DNA from: Sympetrum striolatum
Lineage: Eukaryota > Arthropoda > Insecta > Odonata > Libellulidae
Direction: 5' to 3'
NCBI GenBank assembly: GCA_947579665.1
Contig: OX388347.1
Location: forward strand, 24,482,562 to 24,546,561
DNA: 64,000 nucleotides
Below, one piece after another: positions 45,701-58,097 of this stretch. The notes beneath the pieces were generated by a model that was not told where the DNA came from, made no database searches, and saw nothing but the letters and a program-made list of their open reading frames with translations. The translations under genes were made by a program, and so were the position numbers. Position 1 is the stretch's first letter, and each line of letters starts with the position of its first letter.

Positions 45701-48700
45701 GAACGTTTTATATGAGTGACAAATATTAGGAAATGAAATTTAATATGGTAATTATCATTCCGAACTTCATCTCAGTGAGAGACTACTTTTTTCTTAATTA
45801 CTACCTGGCGAAAATTTATCCGGCATCCCATATGAATATTAATGTTTTTCTTTTAACTTTAATCTGCCAAAGGATACAGATGTTTATTCACATTATTCCA
45901 AGTTCTTTTTTTCAACAGAGATTATAGTAGGACTTTTATACTTAAGAGTATAAAAAAGAAACGATAAGAAATAAAAATGAACTAAGTTTCTACACCGATA
46001 GCATCAAACAAAATCTACGGAATTATATTAAGACTTTTTCTTATTAACAAATCTTTAAAATCTCAACACCCTCCTTAGTACTGTAACATAAAGATATCAT
46101 AAAATGTAGTATACAGTTTTATAAGCAATTGGAGGGCTCTCGCTCTAAGCGTCTGCCATGAATAAACTCTTTATGATCGAACTTTCGGAGAAATTGTACT
46201 AAGTCCTTGCAGAATATAAAAAAAGTCTCTGAAAGTCATATTCAAGTAAATGTTTCTTAATGTTACCAGGCAACATAACAGAGAATCGATAAGCCAGAAG
46301 CAGACATCCGTGGTGTTTGAGTTATGCTACATTGAGAGCAGGTTGGTAAATTATAATTTTAGTCACAAAAAGGTTAATCCTTGCATACGAGAAGCATATA
46401 TTTTAACATTTGGAGTAAGATTCTATCTCTTTGTCTTGCTGTTTTCCTTACCAGTTTTAAGTACTCCCCAAAAATTTCTAGGAGTAAGACACAAGTGTAG
46501 ACAGAAACCTTAGTCATGGATCAGGGTCCTAAGGGTAAATACAGATTAAAGTATTTTCATTCTTGGTTTTCCTTACATTTATAATTGTTTTCTTCAGTGA
46601 TCCTTAACTATTGTTACAAAAAGGAAAAATATGTATGTTAATAGTACTGTTTCAATTTTAATTCCTGAGTGATAGTTTCCCTCCGATTTTCCACTGACTC
46701 AATGATCTTTTTATAATTTTGAAATGGATATCAATATCTTCGTCAAGTATTTAGATTTTCGCGTCAGAACCATATTATCCCCTCTAGCTCAGGATCTGTT
46801 GATAATCTTACCTCCAGAGAGTGAAAACAGTGACTTTACCATCTTGAACATAATAACGGACGATAAACGTTGAGTCATAATGAAACATTGAAGATAGTCC
46901 TATTAGTAGATCGCCATATGGCTAGGCCCGCCCTGTGGAGGAGGTCCCGGGGACCACCTGGCTTCTTCCTCACTGTACCAAACCTCTTTCTCACGCTCTC
47001 TTTTTCTCATGCAGCATTCCTATCTCTTTCCTTTTCTGTTAATATTCCTTGATCTACGATTCCTTACATTTGCCATCCACACTACCTGCTCATTCTACTT
47101 CCTTGCCTAATGCATTGATTTATTGCATATTCTGTTCGGAATCCCTAGAAGAGCATTTAGTTGATGCTATTAAATTACCGTCCCTATCATGTGAAATCAA
47201 ATCAGTTTCGTAATTTTCCAATTTTCTAAGTCTATTCGCAATCATACAACCTGTTTATAAATCCAGGACTAAAATATATATCTCCGAGATAACAATAGCT
47301 TCCTCCAGAATCTGGATCGCTGAAAATTAACTTCCTGGACACTAAAACAAACTTCACTTCGTCAGCATTAAATAACATATTCTTGTTACATAACTCGATG
47401 GTAATATCTATTACTCCGTTCATTTTAAAATTTCATTGAAGTAAAATAGCTTCCTTCTACATAAAAATATATCTTTTGTTACAAGTAACATATTTATATA
47501 TGATGGCGCTGCTTGTCATGGAAATTCCATCATCACCGACTAATTAATTTAATAAATTCGAAACGACCGAAAATTTCGTAAGATACTTTTGAAGGCCACT
47601 TCTAAGATTTATTTAATTTAGATCTACGGAATTTATTTTGCATATGCGTATTTATACTTCAAATGCAAATATATAGCCTTATGACTATAATCCCCTATAT
47701 TATCAATTTATACTAATACCTTTAAATATAACGAAGAAAGAGTTTGCGTTTCGCTGAAAGCAGTAGTGCGTACAGCAGAATATGTATTCTTGCAAAATGC
47801 CGCCGCCTAAGTCCGTTTTCCTCAAGTCGCTTGCGTCTCAAAACAAAATATGTCATATATTAAAAATTCTTAAATTATTTTGGGAGAGATAGTTCCTTTT
47901 TAAATTCAAATTTTATCAGTTTACGATAGTTACGGTACAGTATGTGTCAGTACGCTCAGAAGTGAATGGAATGTAGCTCAGCGCAAGACTTTTTTTGCGT
48001 ATATAGCTAACCGCTAAGCCTAAATTAAAAATTGATGCAGATAACGAGGGATCGCTAAATATTCAGGAAATTCTCTCTTTAATTATTTCTACGATCTAAC
48101 AATTAGCGTCGTTATACTGTAGAGTTTTAAGCACTGCACAACTCTTACTGGAATTTACCGCTAATGCACTCCAATACTTAATTTATTAAATGTCTTCACT
48201 TATCAAGAGCCATTGCGTCATTCTTCTTAATATAAAGGAGAGCACACATGTAGAAATACTTAAACACATACAATAACCTTCTACTTTAATCTTGAGATCG
48301 CATTTATCACAATTTATTGTAATAGTTAGTATGGTGCAGCTCAATTAAATATGATAATTTACGCATTAACAGTGAGAAGACCTTATTCATCATTGTCTTT
48401 GATTCGTTTGTTAGCATAAACTACAGCCTTTCAATTTGAATGGATTGAAAGCATAAAACATTTTACAGCGTTCTCTATTTTTATTTATACATCTTTATTA
48501 TTTATAAGTATTTTTCAAGGGGAGATACCATTCGAGTGTATGAATAATCCTCTCCTTTCAAAGCATCCACATGTAATTACTGAGAGAAAATTCATTATTT
48601 CAAAACGTATGGCGCCCTTATTTCTTCAGACTTTCCTCCTTAGTTGTCTTAATAATCGCGAATCAACTACAACTTGAGAAGTTGCTTCATACACGCTAGT

Positions 48701-50280
48701 TTCATTAGCTAGCTAATTCACGCTAGGGACCAAATTTCCTTCTGTTCCCCATTTTAGCTAAAATTCTCGAAATGCCTCCCACGGTTTTTTATTACCTAGT
48801 CTTGTAATGATTAATATCAGGTGATAATATATTGATGTTTCTGCATTACCTAGAGTAAGAAACTCTTCTACTCGGGCAAATGTCATTCACAATGATATTT
48901 TATCGCTATTGAAAATACTAGAATCACGGGGAATCGCCTTGACTTTGAAATTACCACCACCCTCTTATCTTTTATATCTTTTTTTCATGAGAATTTATTC
49001 TCAATGTATTCTTATGACTGGATATGGTTTTCAAGATGATGGGCAATTTATAAACACAAAATGTTCGTATATTTAACATGATTCTCGCAAATATGTATTA
49101 AAAAAGATATTCTACCACCAAAGCAAGAGTATGTATTCTATTTTTCTCCTTTTGAAGCTCGTTCTAATTTCGTCGAAAATTTGCTATTTAAAGCTTAATT
49201 TTCTTTCAAACTCCCATATTCTATGAAATATATAATAAGTTGAAATAGGATCTAAAAAATAGCTAATAATTTGCCATTGATGTTTATATTCATAAAAAGA
49301 TAACGTTGATATTATAGTTTCATATTTGCGTGCCACTTCGTCCTCTCACATCATTTAATGATATTTTAGTTCGCAAAAATAAATTAAGTCGTGGGTGGTT
49401 CCCGTAATTATTCTAAATGCCAATGTAACGCTTTATAGACCTCATAATATTTTGGCCATCTCGTCACAAAGTAATAGATGGCTAAAGTCATCCGGAAATA
49501 AAGTAGCGAAAAAAATGTTATCCAGAGAATGTCACTTGATAATGAAGCTGGTATATAATGGACTGCGAATACAAAAGACTTGAGAAGACTAACTTACTTT
49601 CCTCAAAAGTCCTTCGTTATTATCCTTTCTCCTTGTTTTGCTTTATGATACGTAACTTATAGAAATCTCTCTTCATTCATACTCCACAATGCTATCTAAT
49701 AATAGAATTTTAGCCGCTGGTCGGCAGTATAGTTCTCCTTATGGAACAATCTGCAATCTGGACTAAATCATTGGCGGAAAGCAAAAGTGTAGAAGCACAG
49801 AATTGGAATTCTAAGAGACGGATTAGACGGCAGAAAATGAACCCATTGATATGAAGAAAAGGGAGCTGAAGTAAGAGATGCAGGGTTTTCGGCACCAAGA
49901 AAGAGAGAGAGGTATCCTTGTAGGAAGACTGAACCTCTCAGCCGCATCTGAGAATGAGGATAGAGAGGTGATCTCGTTCAGACGTCTTTATGTAACTCCA
50001 AAACATAAAATACTACTATGTTATGCTTGAATGAAATAGTGTTAGGAATATATTGCAGTTTTTACTGTAAAAATAAATAAATGAGACAATATGTGGGAAA
50101 CCAGCACTTAAAATATATGATGATTATTTTGCTTCCCCGAGTAATTAATTGCATAATAAGGGATTGGGAAACTAGCTATTGCACGAGAATAAGCGCTTTG
50201 TAAGTTAATGGCAGTCTCAGGCTTTATATTTTCGTTTTATTATTTTGCATTCTTTGATAATAAAGCAGCCATAATGTCAA
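45701..50280. other. Long AT-rich stretch, little recognised
   Basis: Short frames at 46250-46513, 47232-47423, 49395-49583 and 49710-49898 lack splice or domain support. A small GC patch with an imperfect GGTCCCGGGGACC palindrome lies at about 46925-46965. No SINE head found here. Confidence 0.5.
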
Positions 50281-50319
50281 TCTTCCTCGTTTCCTCGTAT
50301 CAATGAGAAACGAGGAAGA
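50281..50319. repeat. Perfect 13-bp-stem hairpin
   Basis: CTTCCTCGTTTC (50282-50293) and GAAACGAGGAAG (50307-50318) pair perfectly around a 13-nt loop, extended by one T-A pair. Too short for a typical animal microRNA precursor. It may be a cruciform or foldback remnant. Confidence 0.7.
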
Positions 50320-50370
50320 AGAAAATTCGGAATGCTGACTGATTTAAAACAAGGAAAAGAATATCAAGTT

Positions 50371-50568
50371 CTAAAGAGGGAGGCACAGGATAGAGATACC
50401 TGGAGGATCAAGTTCCGTTGAGACCTGTCCGCGAACAGAAGCACAATGATGATGAATGTCAATCGATATCTTTGCAATAAAATATTCAAATTCAAATTCC
50501 AATTCTCTTTTCTTATTTTCCATGCATTCAAGGGCTTCATCGTCATCAATAGAAATCAAGTTAACGGA
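50371..50568 (-). other. Acidic open frame, coding status unclear
   Basis: A minus-strand frame of about 65 codons without a clear ATG start includes SIDDDEALECMENKKRELEF and VSTELDPPG, an acidic, protein-like composition. Other frames on both strands are also open here, so the choice is uncertain. No family recognised and no confident splice sites. Confidence 0.2.
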
Positions 50569-50569
50569 A

Positions 50570-52030
50570 AATTACGGGAAAGGTTTTCGTATAACAGAAG
50601 GGATTTCTTAAATGATTATGAATGAATACCCAAATTTTACCAAAAATAAACTCAATCATTGAGGTCTTAAAGTTGTAGAAGTACGTTTTCAAACAAATGA
50701 AAAGGATATGCTTCTTTCATAACTCTGATATGAAATGGAAGAAGAACTGTAATCTTTTTATTTTTGTTTGCCCGCAAATACTAGCAGTATCAGGCTTTGA
50801 TAAATTCATAAAACCTTTATATTTACTCAAACATAATTGTGATCAACCACATAAGCGTGATGTTTTAAATAGACGATTAAACTAGTAATCACACACATCA
50901 AATATATTTTAGTTTAATTTTTATTGGTAATTTAATGAAGGTATATTTGCTTTTGGTTGTTAAGTAAGATTAAAAATATACTGCATAAGTATTACGGCAT
51001 GCAGTTAGGCATCTGGGGCTCGTAATTTATTGAGAGCCACCCAGATCCTATTCTCGATTACTACTGACTGTTTTGAAAAATAGGAATAGGTCTTTAGGCA
51101 CGAGCATATTAAATGATTAATTATAAAACATTCATCGTAGCAGACTCGCCTGGTAAGATCCCATACATCTTTTTTTTTTCAATAAGATCTCAAATTCGCA
51201 ATCCATACTCCTTATTGGATATAACTAACCCTTACTGATCCTTAAGTGCCCAGGATGATGTTATATTTACCCCAAGGCTAAAGAAAACAGAATATGTGAT
51301 AATCTGCATGGACGAAAGATCCTTTCATCGGTTCGTATCTTCAAATACGAGATAAATTGCTGTCGAAACTTCGTTGTGGCAAAACTTCGTGCGAAATATA
51401 TGACACCCTGAAAATTGGAATTACGTAGATAAACCTTAATCTATTTGATTCTCTCAGTAAAGAAGTGTATAAATAAAAAAATAAAAATAATTTAATGATA
51501 CAAGGGTATTCATTAATAGGCTGCCATGTTTTCAAACTGCTGCTGATGTTTTGAAATGATGGCCGCCATTACTGATTCCTGGTAGTATCACTGTAGGATA
51601 ATGACGTCATTATTCTCATTTTCCGATAGGTATAATTTTCGATGACGTAATTATTTAATTTCATTAATGGAAATAGGATTTCTCTTAATATAAAAAGCAA
51701 AGAGGTTATAAGATATGAAGGTTTTTCCTGTTGTAAATTTAGAATTATTAATTGCTGTTAACAGGTAGTTACTATTGTGTTTTACTTTAGTAAATCAGTG
51801 GTCAGCTTATCTCATAAATGTAGAAGAAAAAACATATTAATTATAACGGTAATCTCTATTTAGAGCACTATTCCCCTAATTTAATTAGAATCACGAAAGC
51901 GGATCCTTATTAGCATTTTCTCCCTGTTGACCAGCAATTGCTTAATTATTGCCTATCCTCCATTTATGAGGAACTCCAAAACGTTCTAGACATGCACTGC
52001 TAAATAGGCTCGGCCTTTCTCATTAACGCC
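50570..52030. other. AT-rich sequence with a bulged hairpin and CRE-like sites
   Basis: A bulged hairpin (ATCTGG-GGCTC with GAGCC-AC-CCAGAT) lies at 51011-51046. CRE-like sites at 51598-51650 are listed separately. Nothing else supported. Confidence 0.5.
51598..51650. promoter_or_regulatory. Paired CRE/ATF-like sites
   Basis: ATAATGACGTCATTAT at 51598-51613 is a 16-bp perfect palindrome containing the consensus CRE. A second half-matching site, GATGACGTAATTAT, starts at 51641. Such sites bind bZIP dimers (CREB/ATF). They sit in AT-rich DNA without other promoter signals, so an enhancer is more likely than a promoter. Confidence 0.4.
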
Positions 52031-52470
52031 CAAATTCGCGCTATAATTTCGAATCGCCCATTAAAATGGACGCATTTAAAAAAAGAGGCGGTTGCCGGAC
52101 AGTTGCGTGGGCGGCGATGCCCTCGAGGTGACCACCTGCTCCTTCAAGCAATGCGCATCTGTTTGGGTGACCGACGCTATTCGCAGTCGAAAAAAACCTC
52201 GATGAAGAGATTAAACCATTTTCTCGAAACTCATCGCCTCTTTCCCGTTTCGTGAACCGCAAAGTCGTGAGAATCCTCCGGGCAATCGTAAGAGAGTCAT
52301 CTATTCTGTGTTCTTTTCGCCTTCGGAGGTCATCTGCTCTATCACTGTTTAATATTCGGCTGGATGTGCTAGGAGTTTTGTTTGTCTACGATGTGAATCG
52401 CTGCCTAGAACGGAAGCTGAATATTAAAGAAGGGAAAGCTCTAGCCTTTCTGCCGGAACTATGACTGGAG
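52031..52470. other. GC-richer island
   Basis: Open on both strands for about 70 codons (minus 52041-52262, plus 52252-52464), with no recognised domain. Probably non-coding. Confidence 0.3.
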
Positions 52471-52557
52471 GATATCTTACAAGTTGTTAACAGATGAATC
52501 TCAAAACACCGGGACTTTTAATTGTGATTCATTAGCTTAGATATAAAGCCCCCTAAA

Positions 52558-52725
52558 AGGCGGCCGTTGTTCCAAATTGTTAGCGCGTCGGCATTCGAAG
52601 GAGGCGGGCACGGGTTCGATCACAGTGGGAGGCATCTCGATGCGGGTTGGCTTCGGTAAGGACAACTGGCCGAAGAATTGAGATTGTTAAATTGTATTTA
52701 TAAATGTTGCCAATATTATTATCTG
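52558..52725 (+). mobile_element. SINE-like element, third type (family C)
   Basis: AATTGTTAGCGCGTCGGC resembles the A-box arm of a tRNA head and GGGCACGGGTTCGATCACAG carries a B-box-like GGTTCGATCAC near 52613. The tail (GCGGGTTGGCTTCGG, GGACAACTGGCCGAAG, then TTGTATTTATAAATG) is unrelated to families A and B. No duplication could be seen, and only one copy is in the window. Confidence 0.55.
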
Positions 52726-52808
52726 ACCTTATACATTAGAGTTAATGATGAAGTAGAAAGAAAAACAATCTCAGAAAGCTAAATAAGAACATTATGGATG
52801 TATTACTA

Positions 52809-53318
52809 GGGTGGTCCTTATTTTCAAAAAGTTTGAAATTATTCCGGGACGTCCCATAAAGTTAATCCATATGGTCAGAAAATAAATAGTTTAAAATATT
52901 GTTTAAATTGGAAAACGGAAAGACGTGCCGCATCGCACTTAAAGTTTATATTTTTCAAAATTTTTGGCCTTTTTTCGGACATCACAGGCGATTAGGGAGT
53001 CTTTTCATGTTTTAACTGTTTTAATTTTTTTATCAATACATTATTAGACATTAACCGTGACATTCATAAAATATTAATTAGATCATCGCAGTTGTTTTCG
53101 AGTTTCAGCCCAAATAGTGAGCGAGCGTCATACAAATGGCGCCGTACACTCGATGCCCCCGCTCGTATCTATGAATTTCACCGCTTTGCATTCTCTCTTT
53201 TATTTATAGCTGTAAATTAACTTTAGCATAGCTTTTCTTCATAGCTTAGGTTGAAGACATAATTATACGCTACGTACTTTAAAATTTTGAATTCAACTGT
53301 AAACAAAAGGAAGGAAAG
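52809..53318 (+). repeat. Left terminal inverted repeat of the 1.87-kb element
   Basis: About 510 bp. Landmarks shared with the right TIR: CATATGGTCAGAAAA, GGAAAACGGAAAGACGTG, TTTTTCGGACATCACAGG, AATACATTATTAGACATTA, and a CpG-rich part around AAATAGTGAGCG with CGCCG and GCCCCCGCTCG. Confidence 0.85.
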
Positions 53319-53392
53319 GTGCGCCCTGTTCTCGGCGCCTCCTTTCGAATATAATACTATCACTGCCGTTAGACTAGACTAAAGATAAGCCC

Positions 53393-53416
53393 TCTTCTTC
53401 GGTATACCGAAGAAGA
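53393..53416. repeat. Perfect 24-bp palindrome inside the element
   Basis: Symmetric about GGTATACC with CTTCTTC/GAAGAAG arms. It lies 75 bp inside the left TIR and could be an internal recombination or protein-binding site, or a small cruciform. Confidence 0.8.
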
Positions 53417-53659
53417 AGGCGTAATACGCGATTTCTAGAATTAATGGGAGACTGTACATGGGGGGCTGGATTAACGCGCCGAACGCCAGCGAGGCTCCTG
53501 GAAGAAATATAATATTTTTATAAAAAAAACATGAATACTGAAGAAAAGGTAGTATTGTTTCTGTGGCTACAATTAAATAGTTATGCAGTCATTTGTGGTA
53601 CCTTGCATTAGAAACTGCGGCCTTAGCATTTTCGGAGAGAAGGTATTGGTTTATACAAA

Positions 53660-53998
53660 ACGACTAATGGTAAAGTCTTCGGAAACAAGCTTTAGAGATT
53701 TTTCGAATTAGTCCACCAAAAAAACTTCAGCACACCAAAAGGACATTCATCAATTCATACAAATTGGACTTGATAGTTATATTTTTAGCGAATCCAAATC
53801 ATTTTTCAAAAGGTTTAATATTTGTATGTCATTTTTGTCCATGATCCACTGATGTGGCTAGATGACGAGAGATACAAACAAGAACTTGAGATCGTGAAAT
53901 AATTAAAAGTCGTCAGAGACTACGCAGAAATAGTAGTTAAGTCGACAGAGGAGTTCGACGAAAAACTTAAAATGAAAGGCAAAAACAATTTGTGCTAA
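53660..53998 (+). pseudogene. Broken transposon-protein ORF inside the TIR element
   Basis: Protein-like text appears in two phases. One phase gives SAHQKDIHQFIQIGLDSY then SKSFFKRFNICMSF (about 53712-53835). After a likely frameshift near 53840, another gives DPLMWLDDERYKQELEIVK, a TAA at 53900-53902, then LKVVRDYAEIVVKSTEEFDE and a stop at 53996-53998. The order F-x-R-F...FL..DP..W..Y...LE.VK.LKVV.D.AE resembles, from memory, a C-terminal block common in uncharacterised arthropod transposon-like proteins; I cannot name the family. The ORF is dead (frameshift plus stops), so mobility would need a protein from another copy. Confidence 0.5.
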
Positions 53999-54172
53999 AA
54001 GTCTTCCTCAGTAACGAAGCAAGTTCTCACACTGCAACAACAACGATGGCCCAATTAAGCCATTACACATAAACATTTATGATGCATTTTTATCATCAAA
54101 TTGCTTCATTTCCTTTACCAAAACTCAGAAGACCAAAAACTTACTTCCTATATCTATGCCGGAAAATTAACA

Positions 54173-54681
54173 ATTTTCTTCCTTTTATCCATAGTTTAAT
54201 TCAAAATTTTAAAGTACGTAAGGTATAATTATGTCTTAAACATAAGCTATTCAGAATAGCTATGCTAAAATTAATTTAGAGCTATAAATACAGGACAGAA
54301 TACAAAGCGGCGAAATTCATAGATTCGAGCGGGGGCGCCGAGTGCACGGCGTCATTTGTATTACGCGCGCTCACTATTTGGAATTAATCTCAAAAACAAC
54401 AAAACTGATCTAATTAATATTTAACGAATATCACAGCTAATGTCTAATAATGTATTGATAAAAAAATCAAAACAGTTAAAACATGGGAAGACTTCCTAAT
54501 CACCTGTGATGTCCGAAAAAAGGCCAAAAATGTTGAAAATATAAACTTTAAGTGCAATGCGACACGTCTTTCCGTTTTCCAATTTAAATAATATTTTATA
54601 CAATTAATTTTCTGACCATATGGAACAACTTTAGGGGGCGTCTCGAAAGAATTTCAAAGTTTTCGAAAATAAGGACCTCCC
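54173..54681 (-). repeat. Right terminal inverted repeat of the 1.87-kb element
   Basis: Inverted counterpart of 52809-53318, of nearly equal length. Small gaps and substitutions show that the two arms have diverged since insertion. Confidence 0.85.
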
Positions 54682-54689
54682 TAATGTAA

Positions 54690-56314
54690 TACGCCTTAAA
54701 ATGACAAAGGAAAAATCATACTACATCATTGCGTTATTATTAAATCATTTTCTACTCAAAAGTAAGCCAAATATTACCATGATAATGAAGAGAATCGTTG
54801 TATTTTTCTATTCTACAGAGAGACGGTATCAGAATAAGCCAGCTTTTATAATAAAACTGCCTTTTGATATGATTTGAAATTTCTGATATGAATGATATAA
54901 TTTTTCACTACTTCTTCCGTTATTTTTCCTCCACATCTTGTTCGCTTCTGATTTCATTTAGATAATTTATACGCTGTCTATAACTTCAACCTATTCTTCA
55001 CAGCAATCATAAGACTATAACTTTCTTTCCGTTATTTTCTTCAATCTATTCTACTATTCTCATAAGTGGGCATTTCGCACAATTTGCGAAATATGATTTG
55101 TCGTATAATTCCGTTTTCTTTCTCCTAGATTTAATTCTAACATTAAAGATTTTCTTTTATTAATGCCTTTTGAGTACAAGTGACACTATACTTGATTTCT
55201 GATAACCGCGATTTAAATCTAAATGCCGGAAACAAAGTGATAGAGGGATGCAAACCGTTTTTTCGAGGGTCACGGTTTGATCAACTTCTGAAGCTTTATC
55301 TACTGTAAATTGATACTAAAATCCAAATACTTCAATCCATCTTCTAATTTTAATTCTAATAAATATGCAACTATTTCATTTTCTTACTCAAGCGCTTAAA
55401 AATACGTAATTTCTATATAAATCAAATCAAGAGGAAAGAAAAATATTTATCACACGAGTTATTGGAACCGAAACTTTTTATGCGGCCCAAATCCATCCGA
55501 ATCAGTAAACTGGTCGAAAAGAAGATACATAAAAAGTATAAATTTTAGATAACTCCAGTACATTATTTGGATAGCAATAAAAATATGAGATTCGACAATT
55601 TGCTCGTTACTATCATCATCATTGGTAATATGCTTCCGCAGGTCCTAGGTATCGACCATCCATCATTTTCCATCCTCTGCCTTTCTCTCCATTAATTTCT
55701 TCATAATATTTTCCTTTCTTTAAACAATTGATATAAATCACTCAACTTTCTATAAACTCATGAAATTACACAGCTTGAACATTTTGAGACAGACAGCATC
55801 TCTATGATAATGAATACTTACAATTTAACAGTAAATAAAACTAATTCATATAAGGGGAGATTTGTAGCGTTGTCATGGCCGTAATCATCTCTGATTTCAT
55901 TATTATAGAACGAAAATCATTTTTTAACCATCAATTCAATGTTAATAGTTAACCATTATGATGTATATTGCGATAATTTGTTGATGCTGAGTTTTATCCT
56001 TTAGTTGCAATATACGTGAATAAAATCTAACATTTGTATGAGATAAATTGAATAAGAGAGGCGCCAAGTATTTAAAAAGAAATTCTCAGTTTCTCAGCAC
56101 CTCCTGATAAGTTCATGAGAGCTAAGGGGGACTTCACTGATAAAGTACTACAGTACCTAAGCTTGAAAAAAATGTTATTTGAATGTTGCCTGGTGTTGGT
56201 GTTTAGCTTCCGTAAAGTGAATTTAAATGCGGGAGAAGCTATTGTGCTTCCATTTATACCATTTTAACTATATTTTTACCAATACTTTTAGAGATAAATC
56301 TTTGTATCAGAAAT
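54690..56314. other. AT-rich sequence, nothing recognised
   Basis: No supported feature. Confidence 0.55.
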
Positions 56315-56470
56315 AGTTGTTAAGATGCTTCCCTGCTACTCACATGGTTGGGGTTCAATCCTCAACTGAGGCACTTCCTCTGAACACAATTTTCAGAGAT
56401 TTCAGCCAAAAGGCTGACAGCCTTTAAAATGAGTACCGGACTTAAAACTCTGAACTATGAGTCATGTAAT
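56315..56470 (+). mobile_element. SINE-like element, fourth type (family D)
   Basis: GTTGTTAAGATGCTTCCCTG resembles an A-box arm, and GGGGTTCAATCCTCAACTG at about 56350 carries a near-consensus B box (GGTTCAATCC). The following sequence (CACTTCCTCTGAACAC, ATTTCAGCCAAAAGGCTGAC, GAGTACCGGACTTAAAACTC) is a candidate tail. No target duplication found. Confidence 0.5.
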
Positions 56471-58095
56471 GCGATATAAACATAGAGATGGCCATATTCT
56501 CTTAACGCATACTTTTAGTTCTGCTATTAAAAGTCAGAACTAGCATACTCCCAAAGGTATGGATTCTAAGGCAAGGAATTGGATACAAGGAATACTACTA
56601 CGAAAAGAATGGAAGACTATTATATATAAGTAATTATTGATGGGATGGCATGGAAACTTATCCCAGTAAAGCTTTTAATGGTATTCAAAGAGTTAATAGT
56701 AATTTTGAGGAAACCTTTTAATTCCCTGAAGCTGAAAGAAGAAGCTTTTCTTTATCCATGCATTTGGCCATTTTCCATTATTTGTGGAAAGATTACAACT
56801 TCGTCTTGTTCACCTGTCAATACCTTCAGTACTATTTCTTCCGACTAAATTTAAAAGTTGTTCGTTACGCTTTTTAAGACCCCATCTAGAATACGTTAAC
56901 TTTTTTCTTAAGATGCTGACCCATATTGTAAGAAATACGCACAGCTACTTCTCTCTGATTTAGTTAGGAAAGTGTACAGATATAGATTAAAAGTACTGAT
57001 TTATAGGACTATAAAGAGGTGATGTTTCCATGTGATGCGAAAAAAATATATTTCTCTTACCTCCTCCATTATTCTGCCTATTGGTGAGAAATCAAAGAAA
57101 CAGATATAGAAACCTGAAACACGAGTAAGTTTTCCGTAACCTGCTAGAAAAATGATCAATTTATCAATACAAAATTATATTCTAACTCAAAGAGGAAATT
57201 AGGACCAAAATGTTGAAAAAAACAAATCTTCCTTTGCGACGCTTGGAAACTTGAAACTATGATAATGAGGACTGAAGTAAAATTGAAGTAAATGGTGAAG
57301 GCCTCTAACAATCTATTATCATAATGCCGCTCAAAACAAAGGATAACAAAGGATAAAAAAATGAAAACAGCTCATGTTAATAAAACATTTGTGCTCAATT
57401 AATAGACTAGGCTCTAAAGATCTCACAGACACAAAACTTTTACATATGTAAAATCTTTACATATTATTGAGTAACATATCATCCATTAGTATGTTTATTA
57501 TTAGAATATAAGCATTTTTAGAGGCTTGGCTATATCTTTTCATCCCTTTTTCGACCTTCTTATCTCCATATAATTTCGAGAAGCACATTTGGACCTTTAA
57601 CTCTTCTATACATTCACTTTTCGGTCTTTGTCTCTCTCTTTTCCTTTCAAAATTCTGAGAAGCAGTTAATACTGCATGAGTGAAGTGTAAAAAAGGATAT
57701 AATCATCAAATCTAAAATTAATTCTTTATTAATGACGAACGCGTTATGCAAGCACTGATTATTATATTAAACTAATGATTAAGAAATTAAAATTCAAGGA
57801 GAAGAATATGGAAACTCCTGCCAAAACTTTCTTCATTAGAATTCATTGAAATAGCTAATAACTCATTCATAGTTATCTTAAACAATTGAAAAAATCTTTT
57901 TAAATTTAGGTACTAAAACGTTATCAAATAAAAAAGTATTATAATAAAGAAATTATGGTTTAGGTAGATGTAAATGATTTTGAACACTTTTTAAAGTAAT
58001 CTTATTCTAATATGGCTCCTTACAGTTTTTCAATCTGTAACAACTCTTATATTTCTTTTTCCCAAAACCAATCTATTACGCTCTTTCTTTTTGAA
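56471..58095. other. AT-rich sequence, nothing recognised
   Basis: No supported feature. The plus frame at 56645-56848 is not recognisable. Confidence 0.5.
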
Positions 58096-58097
58096 CT

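Larger units (their letters stand above)
52809..54681. mobile_element. DNA transposon with about 0.5-kb terminal inverted repeats
   Basis: Left TIR at 52809-53318 and right TIR at about 54173-54681 align as inverted copies along their whole length with scattered substitutions and small gaps. Termini read GGGTGGTCCTTATTTTC and, in complement, GGGAGGTCCTTATTTTC. TA flanks both sides (52807-52808 and 54682-54683), and GTATTAC/GTAATAC lie just outside, so the exact ends could be a few bp further out. The middle (53319-54172) holds a GC-rich part, a 24-bp palindrome (53393-53416) and a broken ORF. At 1.87 kb it is non-autonomous. The superfamily is not assigned: long TIRs with a TA target are unusual. 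Confidence 0.85.

Noticed and set aside
50282..50318. microRNA precursor
   Set aside because: Stem of 13 bp is too short for a canonical animal precursor hairpin.
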